Positions 12,570 through 21,204 of a DNA stretch of 64,000 bases are shown here, one piece after another. Source of the DNA: Arthrobacter burdickii (lineage in GTDB: Bacteria; Actinomycetota; Actinomycetes; Actinomycetales; Micrococcaceae); contig NZ_JAROCG010000001.1 of NCBI RefSeq assembly GCF_030433645.1, forward strand, positions 744,001 to 808,000. The letters are read 5' to 3'. A program made the position numbers and the translations under genes. Each line of letters starts with the position of its first letter. Within the stretch, counting starts at the first letter, position 1. The notes beneath the pieces are model-generated. The model was not told the origin of the DNA, ran no database searches, and was given only the letters and a program-made list of their open reading frames with translations.

Positions 12570-12589
12570 TTATCCACAATCGTGGATAA
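12570..12589. promoter_or_regulatory. Two inverted DnaA-box 9-mers
   Basis: TTATCCACA (12570-12578, plus strand) is a perfect classical DnaA box. The minus strand across 12581-12589 reads TTATCCACG, one base off. Together they form the palindrome gttatccac-N4-gtggataac. Two weaker ccacagg elements precede them within 25 bases. The cluster lies in the 151-base gap between the ABC-F gene and the membrane-anchored protein gene. It could titrate DnaA or let DnaA control the downstream gene. Confidence 0.55.
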
Positions 12590-12689
12590 CCGGGCCTGCA
12601 GCCGGGGCACCACCGGTCGCAGACGCACCCTCGGTAGGGTGGACGACGACGACTGCGGGCGATACCGCATCGCCGCACATGGGGGAATC

Positions 12690-13751
12690 ATGGGGACTGG
12701 AACGGGTTGGGGCGCGAGGGGAAGGGCGATCTGGGCAGGCGTCGTCGTCGCGGTGGTACTGATTGCAGCCATCGTGACGATCAAGCTGGTCGACCAGTCG
12801 GTCTTCGGACCCGACAAGCCGGTCGAGGCTTACCTCGACGCCCTCGTCGCAGGTGACGCCGAGGCGTCCCGGAGCCTACTCGGAAGAACCCCCGGTGACG
12901 GGCAGGACGCCCTCCTGTCGAACGCCGTGTACGGCACGGCCGATCAGCGCATCACGGGTTACGAGCTCCGCGACATCTCGGTGAACGACGACACGGCCAC
13001 GGTGACGGCTCAGCTGATGCAGGACGGAAGCACCAGCACCCTCGAGTTCACCCTGACCCGGACCGGATACACCGGCGTGTTCTTCGGCGAATGGCGCCTG
13101 GACGGGCCGGAACCCGTCACCGCCATCAGCATGGTGATCCCCGAGGACCTGCAAACCCTCACCGTCAACGGAGCCGGCGTGGCATTGCCCCCAGGAGAGG
13201 CCACTCCGTACCCGGGCCTGCGTTCCGTGGTCCTCCCGGCGCTTCCCGGGGAGTACGTCGTCTCGCCGCCGGCGCCCTCCCGGTACCTGTCCTACGGGGC
13301 CCAGCAGGCGGTCACGGTCACGGCGGACGGGGTGGCATCACGCGGAGTGCTGGTGAAGCCGGTCGTGACCCCTTCGGTCATGACTGACGCCGTCGCCGAG
13401 GTCACCGCGGTCCTCGACCGGTGCATCGCGTCTACGGAGGCGGCTCCGAGCGGCTGCCCGAACAGGTCCTACCTGTTCGGGGATCCCGAGGATGTCCGCG
13501 ATCCCCGCTGGGCACTGGTCGGGGAGCCGACCTTCACGCTCGAGCAGTCCTACCAGCCCGGGGTGTACCGGCTCTGGTCCGACGACGCCGAAACCACCTT
13601 CTCGTACGAACGCAACGCCGAGTTCGACGGCGGAAAGCTCCCGCGCTGGACGCGCCAGGAGGACACCCGGAGGCTCTCGCTGGGTGCGATCGTGACCGTG
13701 ACGGCCGAGCAGATCGAGGTGGACCTGGACCAGGCGGTTCCGGGGCGGTAG
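12690..13751 (+). CDS. Membrane-anchored protein of unknown function with large extracytoplasmic domain
   Basis: The frame is open from 12582, but the ATG at 12690 (after ggggga) is the likely start because it places a single membrane anchor right after a short Gly/Arg tail. That gives 353 residues: one transmembrane helix at about residues 10-32 (WAGVVVAVVLIAAIVTI), then about 320 residues outside. The outside part starts with an NTF2-like region (PVEAYLDALVAGDAEASRSLL) and includes LTVNGAGVALPPGEATPYPG, resembling the extracytoplasmic part of TcaA-type proteins. Two cysteines (RCIAS and SGCPN) may form a disulfide. I do not recognise a function. Confidence 0.8.
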   Translation: MGTGTGWGARGRAIWAGVVVAVVLIAAIVTIKLVDQSVFGPDKPVEAYLDALVAGDAEASRSLLGRTPGDGQDALLSNAVYGTADQRITGYELRDISVNDDTATVTAQLMQDGSTSTLEFTLTRTGYTGVFFGEWRLDGPEPVTAISMVIPEDLQTLTVNGAGVALPPGEATPYPGLRSVVLPALPGEYVVSPPAPSRYLSYGAQQAVTVTADGVASRGVLVKPVVTPSVMTDAVAEVTAVLDRCIASTEAAPSGCPNRSYLFGDPEDVRDPRWALVGEPTFTLEQSYQPGVYRLWSDDAETTFSYERNAEFDGGKLPRWTRQEDTRRLSLGAIVTVTAEQIEVDLDQAVPGR

Positions 13752-13769
13752 CCGTTCAACTGCGCACGG

Positions 13770-14027
13770 TCACACTGCCCTGCCCATGCTTCTTGAATGC
13801 AGCGTCCCGGTCCGTGTCGGTGCCGCGAACAGCACCGTGACAGGGATTCCCAGCCCGTCCGCCAGTCGCCGCAGTGTCGTCAAGGAACAGGACGTGCTGG
13901 CCGTCTCGATCTTCGACACCACGGCCTTCGACATGCCGGTGAGCAGGGCGAGTTCCGAGGCAGAGATCCCCTGGGCCAGCCTGTACCCTGCGGACTTGGC
14001 CGGCGTTGGCCCTTTCCATCTTCCCGG
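13770..14027 (-). pseudogene. Remnant of an XRE-family HTH regulator
   Basis: One minus-strand frame is open for 86 codons between stops at 14028-14030 and 13770-13772. It encodes a clear XRE helix-turn-helix: GISASELALLTGMSKAVVSK, then IETAS and TLRRLADGLGIPVTVLF. This is the N-terminal pattern of XRE regulators that normally continue into a cupin domain. No ATG, GTG or TTG lies before the HTH in frame, and the frame ends about 20 codons after it. I call it a truncated relic; a non-standard start (CTG) would make it a tiny regulator instead. It lies directly downstream of the flavoenzyme gene. Confidence 0.6.
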
Positions 14028-14056
14028 TCACGGAGGAATCGAACGCGCATGTCGGC

Positions 14057-15193
14057 TCAGCGTCCGTTGAACCGGCTGGTGGCCTGTCGGAATCGCGGGG
14101 GAAGATCCGCCGAGCCGGTTGCGAGATCGGCCGCCCAGTGGCCGATCAGGGGTGCGAATTTCGCGCCGTGGCCGGAGCAGGGGGAGATGACCGTCAGTCC
14201 GTCCGCCCGGTCGAGGAAGAACTCCTCGTCGGGGGTGTTCGTGAAGAGGCAGGTCGTCTCCGCGTAGGGCTCGGGGTCGAGGCCCGGCAGGTACCGCCGC
14301 ACATAATCGGCCACCCGGCGGCGGTTGGCAGGATCGATGACGCCGTCCTGCCGTGCCGCGGACGGGAGAGCCTTGCCCCCGTTGAATTCGGCGACCTTCT
14401 GGCCCGAGAAGTCCGCGTCGCGGCCACCGGGCAACCCGTACACCTGCATGTCCGCGGCCTTGTGGATGAACGTGGGCCAGGGGCCGTCGTCGCGGTACCG
14501 GAAATGGAAGGCCTGCTCCTGCCGCACGGTGATCTCCGGGACGCCCGCGAGGAACCCTTCCGGCAGCGGGAGCCTCCCCAGCAGGTCTGGAAGCCAGCCG
14601 CCGGCAGCGACGACGACGTTCCCGGCGACGACAGAGGCGCCGGTGTCGGACAGGAGGCGGTAGGCAGCGCCCTCCCGTTCCACTCCGGTGACGGTCCAGC
14701 CGATCCGCAGTTCCGCGCCGAGTCCGACGGCCAGGTCCACCATCGCCCGGACCGAGGTCTCGGCGTCGATCACCCCTGCTCCGGGGTGCCACAACACGGG
14801 GGTGTCGAAGGCGATGGAGGGCCAGCGGGACCTCGCCTCGTCCGCGCCGAGGATTTCGTGGTCGACGCCGGCTCCCGCGAGGATCCCTGCCAGCAGCTCG
14901 GGCTGCCGACCGGCGCCGTAGTCGACGGCGCCGGTCTGAGTGATGAGCTGCTGCGCGCTGCTGCGCTCGAGCTCGTCCCACAGGGTCTTCGACTCCACGA
15001 CGGCCCGCGTGTAGAAGGTGTCCGGGTAGGCGTAGCGGAAGATGCGCGCCGAGCCGTGCGAGCTGCCACTGGAGGTTGCCGGAACATCGCGTTCCAGGAT
15101 GGTCACGGAGTGGCCGCGCGCGGCGAGCTGCCAGGCGGTGGCGGCACCGGCCAGCCCCGCACCGACCACGACGAAGTCGGAAGAATCGGTCAT
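14057..15193 (-). CDS. FAD-dependent amine oxidase, monomeric sarcosine oxidase type
   Basis: The 378-residue protein belongs to the DAO family. It begins with the dinucleotide fold DFVVVGAGLAGAATA, followed by SSHGSARIFRYAY, which matches the flavin-contacting SSHG-R-R segment of sarcosine and N-methyltryptophan oxidases. Near the C-terminus are TTCLFTNTPDEEF and CSGHGAKFAP. The Cys in the first of these is residue 315, the same number and context as the cysteine that binds FAD covalently in Bacillus monomeric sarcosine oxidase. It probably oxidises a secondary amino acid, giving an amino acid, formaldehyde and peroxide. Sarcosine would yield glycine, but the substrate is not proven. Confidence 0.88.
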   Translation of the reverse strand: MTDSSDFVVVGAGLAGAATAWQLAARGHSVTILERDVPATSSGSSHGSARIFRYAYPDTFYTRAVVESKTLWDELERSSAQQLITQTGAVDYGAGRQPELLAGILAGAGVDHEILGADEARSRWPSIAFDTPVLWHPGAGVIDAETSVRAMVDLAVGLGAELRIGWTVTGVEREGAAYRLLSDTGASVVAGNVVVAAGGWLPDLLGRLPLPEGFLAGVPEITVRQEQAFHFRYRDDGPWPTFIHKAADMQVYGLPGGRDADFSGQKVAEFNGGKALPSAARQDGVIDPANRRRVADYVRRYLPGLDPEPYAETTCLFTNTPDEEFFLDRADGLTVISPCSGHGAKFAPLIGHWAADLATGSADLPPRFRQATSRFNGR

Positions 15194-15202
15194 GGAGGAA
15201 CC

Positions 15203-15364
15203 CTAGCCCGCACCGGGAACCCAGCTGGTGCCTGACAGGGGAACCCGTGCCATGGCCGAGGCCTCGATCGTGAGGGCCACGAAGTCCTCTGGTTCGAGGT
15301 TGTGCAGGTGCAATTTCCCGCAGGCCCGGGCGATGGTCTGGGCTCCATCGCGGTCATCCGCCAT
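15203..15364 (-). CDS. Possible small protein (53 residues) upstream of the flavoenzyme
   Basis: A short ATG-started frame ends nine bases before the flavoenzyme start and reads in the same direction. Its product (MADDRDGAQTIARACGKLHL, then HNLEPEDFVALTIEASAMA) looks like a normal soluble alpha-helical peptide, with G/C third positions. I recognise no family. The alternative is that the 185-base gap is only a divergent promoter for the hutD-like gene. Confidence 0.35.
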   Translation of the reverse strand: MADDRDGAQTIARACGKLHLHNLEPEDFVALTIEASAMARVPLSGTSWVPGAG

Positions 15365-15378
15365 GCAATGCTGGGTCG

Positions 15379-15978
15379 ATGCATGGCACCCCGCAGCGCA
15401 AAGTCAGCCCGCACGCCCGGATCATCGACCCTCTCCTGCTCGAGGGCAGCCCGTGGGCGAACGGGGGCGGCGTCACGCACGAAGTCCTCAAGGCGCCGCC
15501 GGGCGCCGGCTACTCCGACTTCGACTGGCGCCTCAGCATCGCCGACATCGTGCACGACGGAGCGTTCTCCTCCCTGCCGGGAGTCGACCGCACCTTCGTC
15601 ATGGGCTCCGAAGGACTGCTGAGGATGGCCGTCGACGGGGAAAGCCGCGACCTGGAGCTGGGCGCGCTCGCAGCGTTCCCGGGTGAGGCCGATGTGCGCG
15701 TCGAGGTACTGGAGGGACCCACCCGCAACCTCAACCTGATGACCCGGCGCACGGTGTGCGAGGGATCCATCGACGTGCAGCGCGTCAGCGGCCCACTGCG
15801 CCTCGGCGGCACCCACAGCCCCGCCGCCGTGGTCGTGCTCTCGGGGACTGTGCGGCTGGGTGGGGACGGAGCGCTGCAGCCGTTGCAGGTGCTCGTCCCC
15901 GGTTCCGACGAGGAGGAAGTCTCCTGCGAGGACGCGCTGCTCGCGGCCGTCCACGTCCGGATCCGCCCGCAGACCTGA
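15379..15978 (+). CDS. HutD/Ves family cupin-like protein
   Basis: The 199-residue protein has the HutD/Ves signature: SPWANGGGVTHEVL, DFDWRLSIADIVHDG, FSSLPGVDRTFVMG and a C-terminal repeat of the same barrel. The family forms bicupin-like proteins, often near histidine-utilisation genes or cold-inducible (Ves), with no defined activity. No hut gene is present in this window. The gene stands alone, divergent from the flavoenzyme and 81 bases before an MFS transporter gene on the same strand. Confidence 0.82.
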   Translation: MHGTPQRKVSPHARIIDPLLLEGSPWANGGGVTHEVLKAPPGAGYSDFDWRLSIADIVHDGAFSSLPGVDRTFVMGSEGLLRMAVDGESRDLELGALAAFPGEADVRVEVLEGPTRNLNLMTRRTVCEGSIDVQRVSGPLRLGGTHSPAAVVVLSGTVRLGGDGALQPLQVLVPGSDEEEVSCEDALLAAVHVRIRPQT

Positions 15979-16059
15979 CCCTCCGGCAGGGTTCGGCGGA
16001 GCCCCCCGCCCGGCCGCGCCCGTTTGTGGCGCACGGCGACCTCCGCCTACGGTTGCAGA

Positions 16060-17274
16060 GTGAAACCCACCGTCCGAGCCGCCATGTTCGCCGCCTATGC
16101 CATCTTCGCGCTCAACGGCCTCGTCTTCGCCAGCTGGGCGGCCCGTATCCCCGCCGCGGCAGCCACCCTGGGGCTGGGCTCGGGCCAGATGGGGACCCTC
16201 CTGCTCGTGGGCGCCATCGGATCGATGCTGTCCCTTCCTCTCGCAGGCATCGTCGCCGCCCGCTTCGGCACCGCCAACACGGTCCGTCTGGGCGGGACTG
16301 CCGCCGCGTTGGCCGCGAGCGCCGTCGCACTGGGTCTGGTGAACGGTTCGGTGCCCGTGGTCGCCGTCGGACTGTTCCTCTTCGGGTGCGGGATCGCCCT
16401 GTGGGATGTGGCGCAGAACATCGAGGGGGCCCACGTCGAACACCGGGTGGGGCGGACGATCATGCCGCGCTTCCACGCCGCGTTCAGCGGAGGGGCCTTC
16501 GTGGGCGCGCTCGTCGGGGCGGGACTGTCGGCGATGGACGTGGGCCTGCCGGTCCACCTGGTCGCCGTCGCAGTGCTCAGCCTCGTCGTTTCGCTGTGGA
16601 TACCGCGCTACTTCCTCCCACGGGCAGAGGAGCACCTGGTCGGGGCGCAGACGGGCGGAACCCGCACCAAGGGCATCGGTGCATGGGGTGAGCCCCGCAC
16701 CCTGCTGATCGGACTCGTGGTGCTCGGCGCAGCCCTGACCGAGGGCGCAGCGAACGACTGGGTGGCGAAGGCCAGCGTCGACGGCCTCGGCACCACGGAG
16801 AGTACCGGGGCAGTCATGTTCGCGGTCTTCGTCGCCGCGATGACGGCGCTGCGCTTCGTGGGTGGCAGCCTCATCGACCGGTTCGGCCGCGTCCGCGTCC
16901 TGCAGGCCAGCCTCGGGTCCTCGCTCGTGGGGCTCGTGGTCTTCGTCGTGGCGCCCAATGTGCCGCTCGCCGCCGTCGGCGCGATCCTCTGGGGCGCCGG
17001 CGCGGCCCTCGGATTCCCCATGGGGATGTCCGCCGCCGCGGACGAGCCCGATCGTGCCGCCGCCCGCGTCTCGGTCGTCTCCACCATCGGGTACACCGCC
17101 TTCCTCGCTGGTCCGCCCCTCATCGGTTTCCTCGGCGACCTCGTGGGTATCCGGACAGCGCTGCTCGCTGTCGGAGTCGCCGTCCTCGCCTCCTTCCTGG
17201 TCGCTCCCGCCGCCCGCGAACGCCCGAAGGAGACCCCGGAACCATTGCGGACAGGTTTTGACCGAACCGCCTAG
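16060..17274 (+). CDS. MFS transporter
   Basis: The frame extends upstream to a TTG at 16024, but GTG at 16060 gives a natural start (MKPTVRAAMFAAYAIFALNG) directly at the first membrane helix and a 404-residue protein. About 12 hydrophobic segments are visible, with the MFS motif DRFGRVRV after helix 8. The overall type resembles the fucose-permease/YbjJ-like branch. The substrate is unknown. It is 32 bases before a DrrA-type ATPase gene and may be co-transcribed with it. Confidence 0.9.
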   Translation: MKPTVRAAMFAAYAIFALNGLVFASWAARIPAAAATLGLGSGQMGTLLLVGAIGSMLSLPLAGIVAARFGTANTVRLGGTAAALAASAVALGLVNGSVPVVAVGLFLFGCGIALWDVAQNIEGAHVEHRVGRTIMPRFHAAFSGGAFVGALVGAGLSAMDVGLPVHLVAVAVLSLVVSLWIPRYFLPRAEEHLVGAQTGGTRTKGIGAWGEPRTLLIGLVVLGAALTEGAANDWVAKASVDGLGTTESTGAVMFAVFVAAMTALRFVGGSLIDRFGRVRVLQASLGSSLVGLVVFVVAPNVPLAAVGAILWGAGAALGFPMGMSAAADEPDRAAARVSVVSTIGYTAFLAGPPLIGFLGDLVGIRTALLAVGVAVLASFLVAPAARERPKETPEPLRTGFDRTA

Positions 17275-17306
17275 GAGACCCGGACCGGCGGTCCTACCCT
17301 TTCTGC

Positions 17307-18293
17307 ATGGCGATCATCGAGGCAGAAGGTCTGAAGAAGACCTATTCGTCGAAGAGCGGGCCCGTCCACGCCCTCGACGGCATGAATCTCTCCGTTCCCC
17401 AGGGAACAGTCAAGGCCCTGCTGGGCCCGAATGGTGCAGGCAAGACCACCGTGGTGAAGATCCTGACCACCCTCATCCAGCCGACGGCGGGTACCGCGCA
17501 CATCGACGGCATCGACGTCCTGAGGAACCCCAAGGCAGCCCGGCGCATCATCGGCGTCTCCGGGCAGTACGCGGCTGTTGATGAAGGTCTCACCGGCCTC
17601 GAGAACCTCGAGATGGTGGGGAGGCTCTACCACCTGGGCGCCCGGGAGTCGAAGCGCCGGGCGCAGGAGCTCATCGACCAGTTCGAACTGACGGAGGCAG
17701 GCAACCGCCCCGTCAAGGGGTTCTCCGGTGGTATGCGGCGCCGCATCGACCTCGCCGGGGCGCTGGTGATCAATCCCAAGATCCTGTTCCTGGACGAGCC
17801 GACCACGGGCCTGGACCCCCGGAGCCGCCTCGCCCTGTGGGGCATCATCAAGGACCTGGTCGACGCCGGCACCACGCTGCTCCTGACCACGCAGTACCTC
17901 GAGGAAGCGGACCAGCTCTCCGACGACATCGCGGTGATCGACGGCGGCAGGACAATCGCCGAGGGAACAGCGGACCAGCTGAAGGCGCAGATCGGCGGAC
18001 ACCGCGTGGTGGTGTCGCTCGTCGACGCCGCCGACGCCCCTGCCGCCCGTGAGATCCTCGGGCGGCACGGCGACGGCGAGCCGGGGATCGGCGACGACGG
18101 ACGCACCCTGGAGGTAGCGGTCACGGACGGGCCGCGCGCCCTCCAGTACATCCTGTCGGAGCTCGGCGAGCGCAGCATTGCACTGCACGACGCCGGCATG
18201 CGGCGCCCGAGTCTCGACGACGTCTTCCTCACGCTCACGGGCCGACACGCCGAGGAGACCGAGGACAAAGCCACGAAGGAGGTCGCAGCATGA
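17307..18293 (+). CDS. ABC transporter ATP-binding protein, DrrA-type (drug/lipid export)
   Basis: The 328-residue ATPase has Walker A GPNGAGKTTVVK, signature GFSGGMRRRIDLAGAL, Walker B ILFLDEPTTGLDP and a C-terminal extension typical of daunorubicin-resistance DrrA proteins. It powers the DrrB-type permease encoded next, whose start overlaps its stop by four bases (ATGA). The pair forms an ABC-2 exporter for a hydrophobic compound or lipid. The substrate cannot be read from sequence. Confidence 0.95.
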   Translation: MAIIEAEGLKKTYSSKSGPVHALDGMNLSVPQGTVKALLGPNGAGKTTVVKILTTLIQPTAGTAHIDGIDVLRNPKAARRIIGVSGQYAAVDEGLTGLENLEMVGRLYHLGARESKRRAQELIDQFELTEAGNRPVKGFSGGMRRRIDLAGALVINPKILFLDEPTTGLDPRSRLALWGIIKDLVDAGTTLLLTTQYLEEADQLSDDIAVIDGGRTIAEGTADQLKAQIGGHRVVVSLVDAADAPAAREILGRHGDGEPGIGDDGRTLEVAVTDGPRALQYILSELGERSIALHDAGMRRPSLDDVFLTLTGRHAEETEDKATKEVAA

Positions 18294-19168
18294 GCATCCT
18301 GGCGCCGGAAGGCACGCAGCCGGAGAACCAGCGGTCCGGGCCCGAGGACGATGCCCGCTCCGCACCCCCGTCGGAGTTCGCCATGTGGTTCTCCGACGGC
18401 TGGACCGTGACCAAGCGGAACCTGACCAAGCTCAAGCGCTCGCCGGACATGCTGGTCTTCGCCGTGCTGCAGCCCGTCATGTTCGTGCTGCTGTTCAGCC
18501 AGATCTACGGTGGCTCCATCCAGGTGGCGGGAACCGACTACACCCAGTACCTCATGGCGGGCATCTTCGCGCAGACGGTCATCTTCGGGTCCACCTTCTC
18601 GGGCTCCGCGATGGCACAGGACCTGAAGGACGGCATCATCGACCGTTTTCGCACCCTGCCCATGAGTTCCTCGGCCGTGCTGATTGGCCGCACCAACAGC
18701 GACCTCGTGCTCAACGCGCTGTCGGTGGTCATCATGATGGCAACCGGCTTTCTGGTGGGCTGGCGCGTCAACGCTTCGATGAGCAGTTTCTTCGCCGGCG
18801 TCGGGCTCCTGCTGCTGTTCTCCTACGCGTTCAGCTGGGTCATGGCACTGCTGGGCATGTCGGTGAAGTCCCCCGAGGTGATCAACAACGCGTCCTTCAT
18901 GATCCTGTTCCCGTTCACGTTCATCTCCAACGCCTTCGTGCAGTCGCAGACCCTGCCCAGTGCGCTCGAGACCTTCGCGAACTGGAATCCGGTGTCCGCG
19001 CTCGTCCAGGCGGCCCGCGAACTGTTCGGCAACGTGGGGTCGGAGCCACTCCCGGACGCCTGGCCCATGCAGAACGCGGTCCCGATGGTGCTGATCGGGG
19101 CGGTCCTGATGCTGGTGGTCTTCGTTCCGCTGTGCATCCGGAAGTTCGCATCGATCAGTTCACGCTAG
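18290..19168 (+). CDS. ABC-2 type permease, DrrB-type
   Basis: The 292-residue membrane protein has a hydrophilic N-terminal tail of about 45 residues and six hydrophobic segments. The ABC-2 core shows KRSPDMLVFAVLQPVMFVLL in the first helix and FPFTFISNAFVQSQTLPSAL near the fifth, both typical of DrrB/ABC-2 transporters. It pairs with the upstream ATPase through a 4-base overlap. Paired hairpins follow at 19221-19283, separating it from the next ABC operon. Confidence 0.94.
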   Translation: MSILAPEGTQPENQRSGPEDDARSAPPSEFAMWFSDGWTVTKRNLTKLKRSPDMLVFAVLQPVMFVLLFSQIYGGSIQVAGTDYTQYLMAGIFAQTVIFGSTFSGSAMAQDLKDGIIDRFRTLPMSSSAVLIGRTNSDLVLNALSVVIMMATGFLVGWRVNASMSSFFAGVGLLLLFSYAFSWVMALLGMSVKSPEVINNASFMILFPFTFISNAFVQSQTLPSALETFANWNPVSALVQAARELFGNVGSEPLPDAWPMQNAVPMVLIGAVLMLVVFVPLCIRKFASISSR

Positions 19169-19220
19169 CGCTGCGTCGTCGTCCGAAAGACGTACTGGGT
19201 CCCAGTCGGCGATCATCCCT

Positions 19221-19283
19221 GGGGCCGGTGACCTCCACCGGCCCCGGGCCTAGTGTTGGTGACGGGCCCGCGACTGCGGGCCC
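19221..19283 (+). terminator. Two GC hairpins between ABC operons
   Basis: A 10-bp stem (19221-19230 with 19236-19245) and an 8-bp stem (19264-19271 with 19276-19283) lie in the 143-base gap after the DrrB-type gene. Neither has a clear T-run. The first may terminate the upstream operon. The second is 28 bases before the next start and may instead lie in its leader. Confidence 0.45.
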
Positions 19284-19311
19284 CATGTCATCGACAGCTG
19301 AAGGATGCACC

Positions 19312-20259
19312 ATGATCGAGGCCCAGGCCCTCTCGAAGAGGTACGGTGCGAAAGCCGCCGTCGACGCCGTCTCATTCACTGTGCAGCCCGGCAAGGTCAC
19401 GGGCTTCCTGGGTCCGAACGGCGCAGGCAAGTCCACCACCATGCGCATGATCATGGGCCTCGACAATCCGACATCGGGGCACGTGACCGTCAACGGCCGG
19501 CCCTACGCCCAGCATCGGGCGCCGCTGCGCGAGGTGGGTGCACTCCTGGATGCCAAAGCAGTCCACCCCAAGCGCTCCGCCTACAACCACCTTCGCGCGA
19601 TGGCGGCGACCCATGGCATCCCCAACGGTCGGGTCAGGGACGTCATCGAACTGACGGGCCTCGGACCAGTGGCGAGGAAGCGGGTCGGCGGTTTCTCGCT
19701 CGGCATGGGCCAGCGGCTCGGGATCGCCGCAGCCCTCCTCGGGGATCCCCACACGGTCATCCTGGACGAGCCGGTCAACGGCCTGGATCCCGAGGGCGTC
19801 CAGTGGGTGCGTCATCTGGCCAAGGGCCTCGCCGCCGAGGGCCGCACCGTCTTCCTGTCCTCGCACCTGATGTCGGAGATGGCGCTGACGGCCGACCACC
19901 TCATCGTCATCGGACGCGGACGCATCATCGCGGATGCCCCGATCCAGTCCATCATCGACGGTCAGGGCAGGGCGCGGGTCCGCGTCCGCGCCGACCGGCC
20001 CCACGACCTCCTCGGGAGCCTCGCCGGGAACGGCGTCACCTCGCAGATCCTTGAACCGGAGCTGATCGAGATCACGGGAGTGGAACCGCGACGGATCGCC
20101 GAGGTGGCCCTGCGTGAGCGCGTCCTCGTGTACGAGCTGACGCCGCTCCAGGTGTCCCTCGAGGACGCCTACATGGAACTGACCCAGACCGAAGTCGAGT
20201 ACCAGTCGCACAGCCTGCCCAGCGGCAACCAGGGCGCTGCACCAGTGGAAGGACGCTGA
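19312..20259 (+). CDS. ABC transporter ATP-binding protein
   Basis: The frame is open well upstream inside the previous gene, but ATG at 19312, after a ctgaaggatg region, starts the real protein (315 residues). It has Walker A GPNGAGKSTTMR, signature FSLGMGQRLGIAAAL and Walker B VILDEPVNGLDP. The SLGMGQR form is typical of Bcr/NatA-like ATPases. It is two bases before its permease gene and in one operon with a sensor kinase and LuxR-type regulator. Such sets usually respond to cell-envelope stress or antimicrobial peptides; this is inference from context. Confidence 0.94.
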   Translation: MIEAQALSKRYGAKAAVDAVSFTVQPGKVTGFLGPNGAGKSTTMRMIMGLDNPTSGHVTVNGRPYAQHRAPLREVGALLDAKAVHPKRSAYNHLRAMAATHGIPNGRVRDVIELTGLGPVARKRVGGFSLGMGQRLGIAAALLGDPHTVILDEPVNGLDPEGVQWVRHLAKGLAAEGRTVFLSSHLMSEMALTADHLIVIGRGRIIADAPIQSIIDGQGRARVRVRADRPHDLLGSLAGNGVTSQILEPELIEITGVEPRRIAEVALRERVLVYELTPLQVSLEDAYMELTQTEVEYQSHSLPSGNQGAAPVEGR

Positions 20260-20261
20260 CC

Positions 20262-21179
20262 ATGGCACCGTCATCATCAACACCGACGTCAACACCTGCA
20301 CCGGCCCTGTCGGCGCCCGTTCGGCTACGGCCGCGGCAGGATCGGGGCGCGGGACCCGGCGTCACCTTCGGCCGGGTCCTGAAGTCCGAGTGGATCAAGA
20401 TCACCACGGTCCCCTCGACCGTCATCCTGATCGCCTGCACCGTGGTCGTGATGGTGGGTCTCGCGGCGCTCTTCGCCTGGTCGCTGACGGTCATGGCCCA
20501 GTCCGTCGGTGACGCTAACGCCCCGTCGGGTTTCCAGCCTCCGCCGGATGGTCCGGAAAGTGTGGCAGGGCAGGTGCTCACCGTGCCGTCGTCGGGCCTG
20601 GCCTTCGGGCAGCTGCTGATCGCGTCGCTCGCGGTGGTCCTGATCGCCAGCGAGTGGACCACCGGCATGATCCGCTCCACCATGATCGCCGTGCCCAAGC
20701 GCATCCCGGCCCTCCTGGCGAAGGCGGTCATCATCGCCGGAGTCGCCTTCCTCGTCGGGTTCGGCAGCGCCCTGGTGTCCTACCTCGTCGCCCAGCCCAT
20801 CCTCGCGGGTGAGGACCTCGGCTTCGCGCTCAGCGACGACGGCGTCCTGGCCAGCATCATCAACACCGGCACCTTCCTCGCGCTCGTCGCCGTGATCTCC
20901 ATGGCCGTCGGGATCCTGCTGCGCAACACCGCCGGTGGCGTGGTCACCGCGGTCGGCATCTTCTTCGTGCTGCCGATCATCGTCCAGCTGATCTCGGGCC
21001 TGGCCGACTGGATCCCCAAGGCCGCACGCTTCCTGCCGGCAGACGCCGGGAACCAGATGGTCGCGATCACGACCGCCGACGACGCCCTGACCCAGTGGGA
21101 AGGCGGCCTCGTGATGGGAGCCTGGGCACTCGTGCTCCTCGTCCTGGCACTGGTCGCCGTGAAGAAGCGGGACGTCTAG
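20262..21179 (+). CDS. ABC-2 type permease
   Basis: The 305-residue protein has a Pro/Ser-rich tail of about 40 residues, then FGRVLKSEWIKITTVPST leading into the first helix, and six hydrophobic segments in total. The EWIK...T motif before helix 1 is common in permeases of the YdbJ/ABC-2 type. The gene is tightly packed behind its ATPase gene and 25 bases before the histidine kinase gene, so all four genes probably form one transcript. Confidence 0.93.
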   Translation: MAPSSSTPTSTPAPALSAPVRLRPRQDRGAGPGVTFGRVLKSEWIKITTVPSTVILIACTVVVMVGLAALFAWSLTVMAQSVGDANAPSGFQPPPDGPESVAGQVLTVPSSGLAFGQLLIASLAVVLIASEWTTGMIRSTMIAVPKRIPALLAKAVIIAGVAFLVGFGSALVSYLVAQPILAGEDLGFALSDDGVLASIINTGTFLALVAVISMAVGILLRNTAGGVVTAVGIFFVLPIIVQLISGLADWIPKAARFLPADAGNQMVAITTADDALTQWEGGLVMGAWALVLLVLALVAVKKRDV

Positions 21180-21204
21180 GACACCATGGCAACCGCCACC
21201 GGCG

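Noticed and set aside
15190-16635. 481-codon minus-strand open frame
   Set aside because: It lies opposite the HutD-like and MFS genes and has a shadow-like composition (runs of Gly, Arg, Glu, His).
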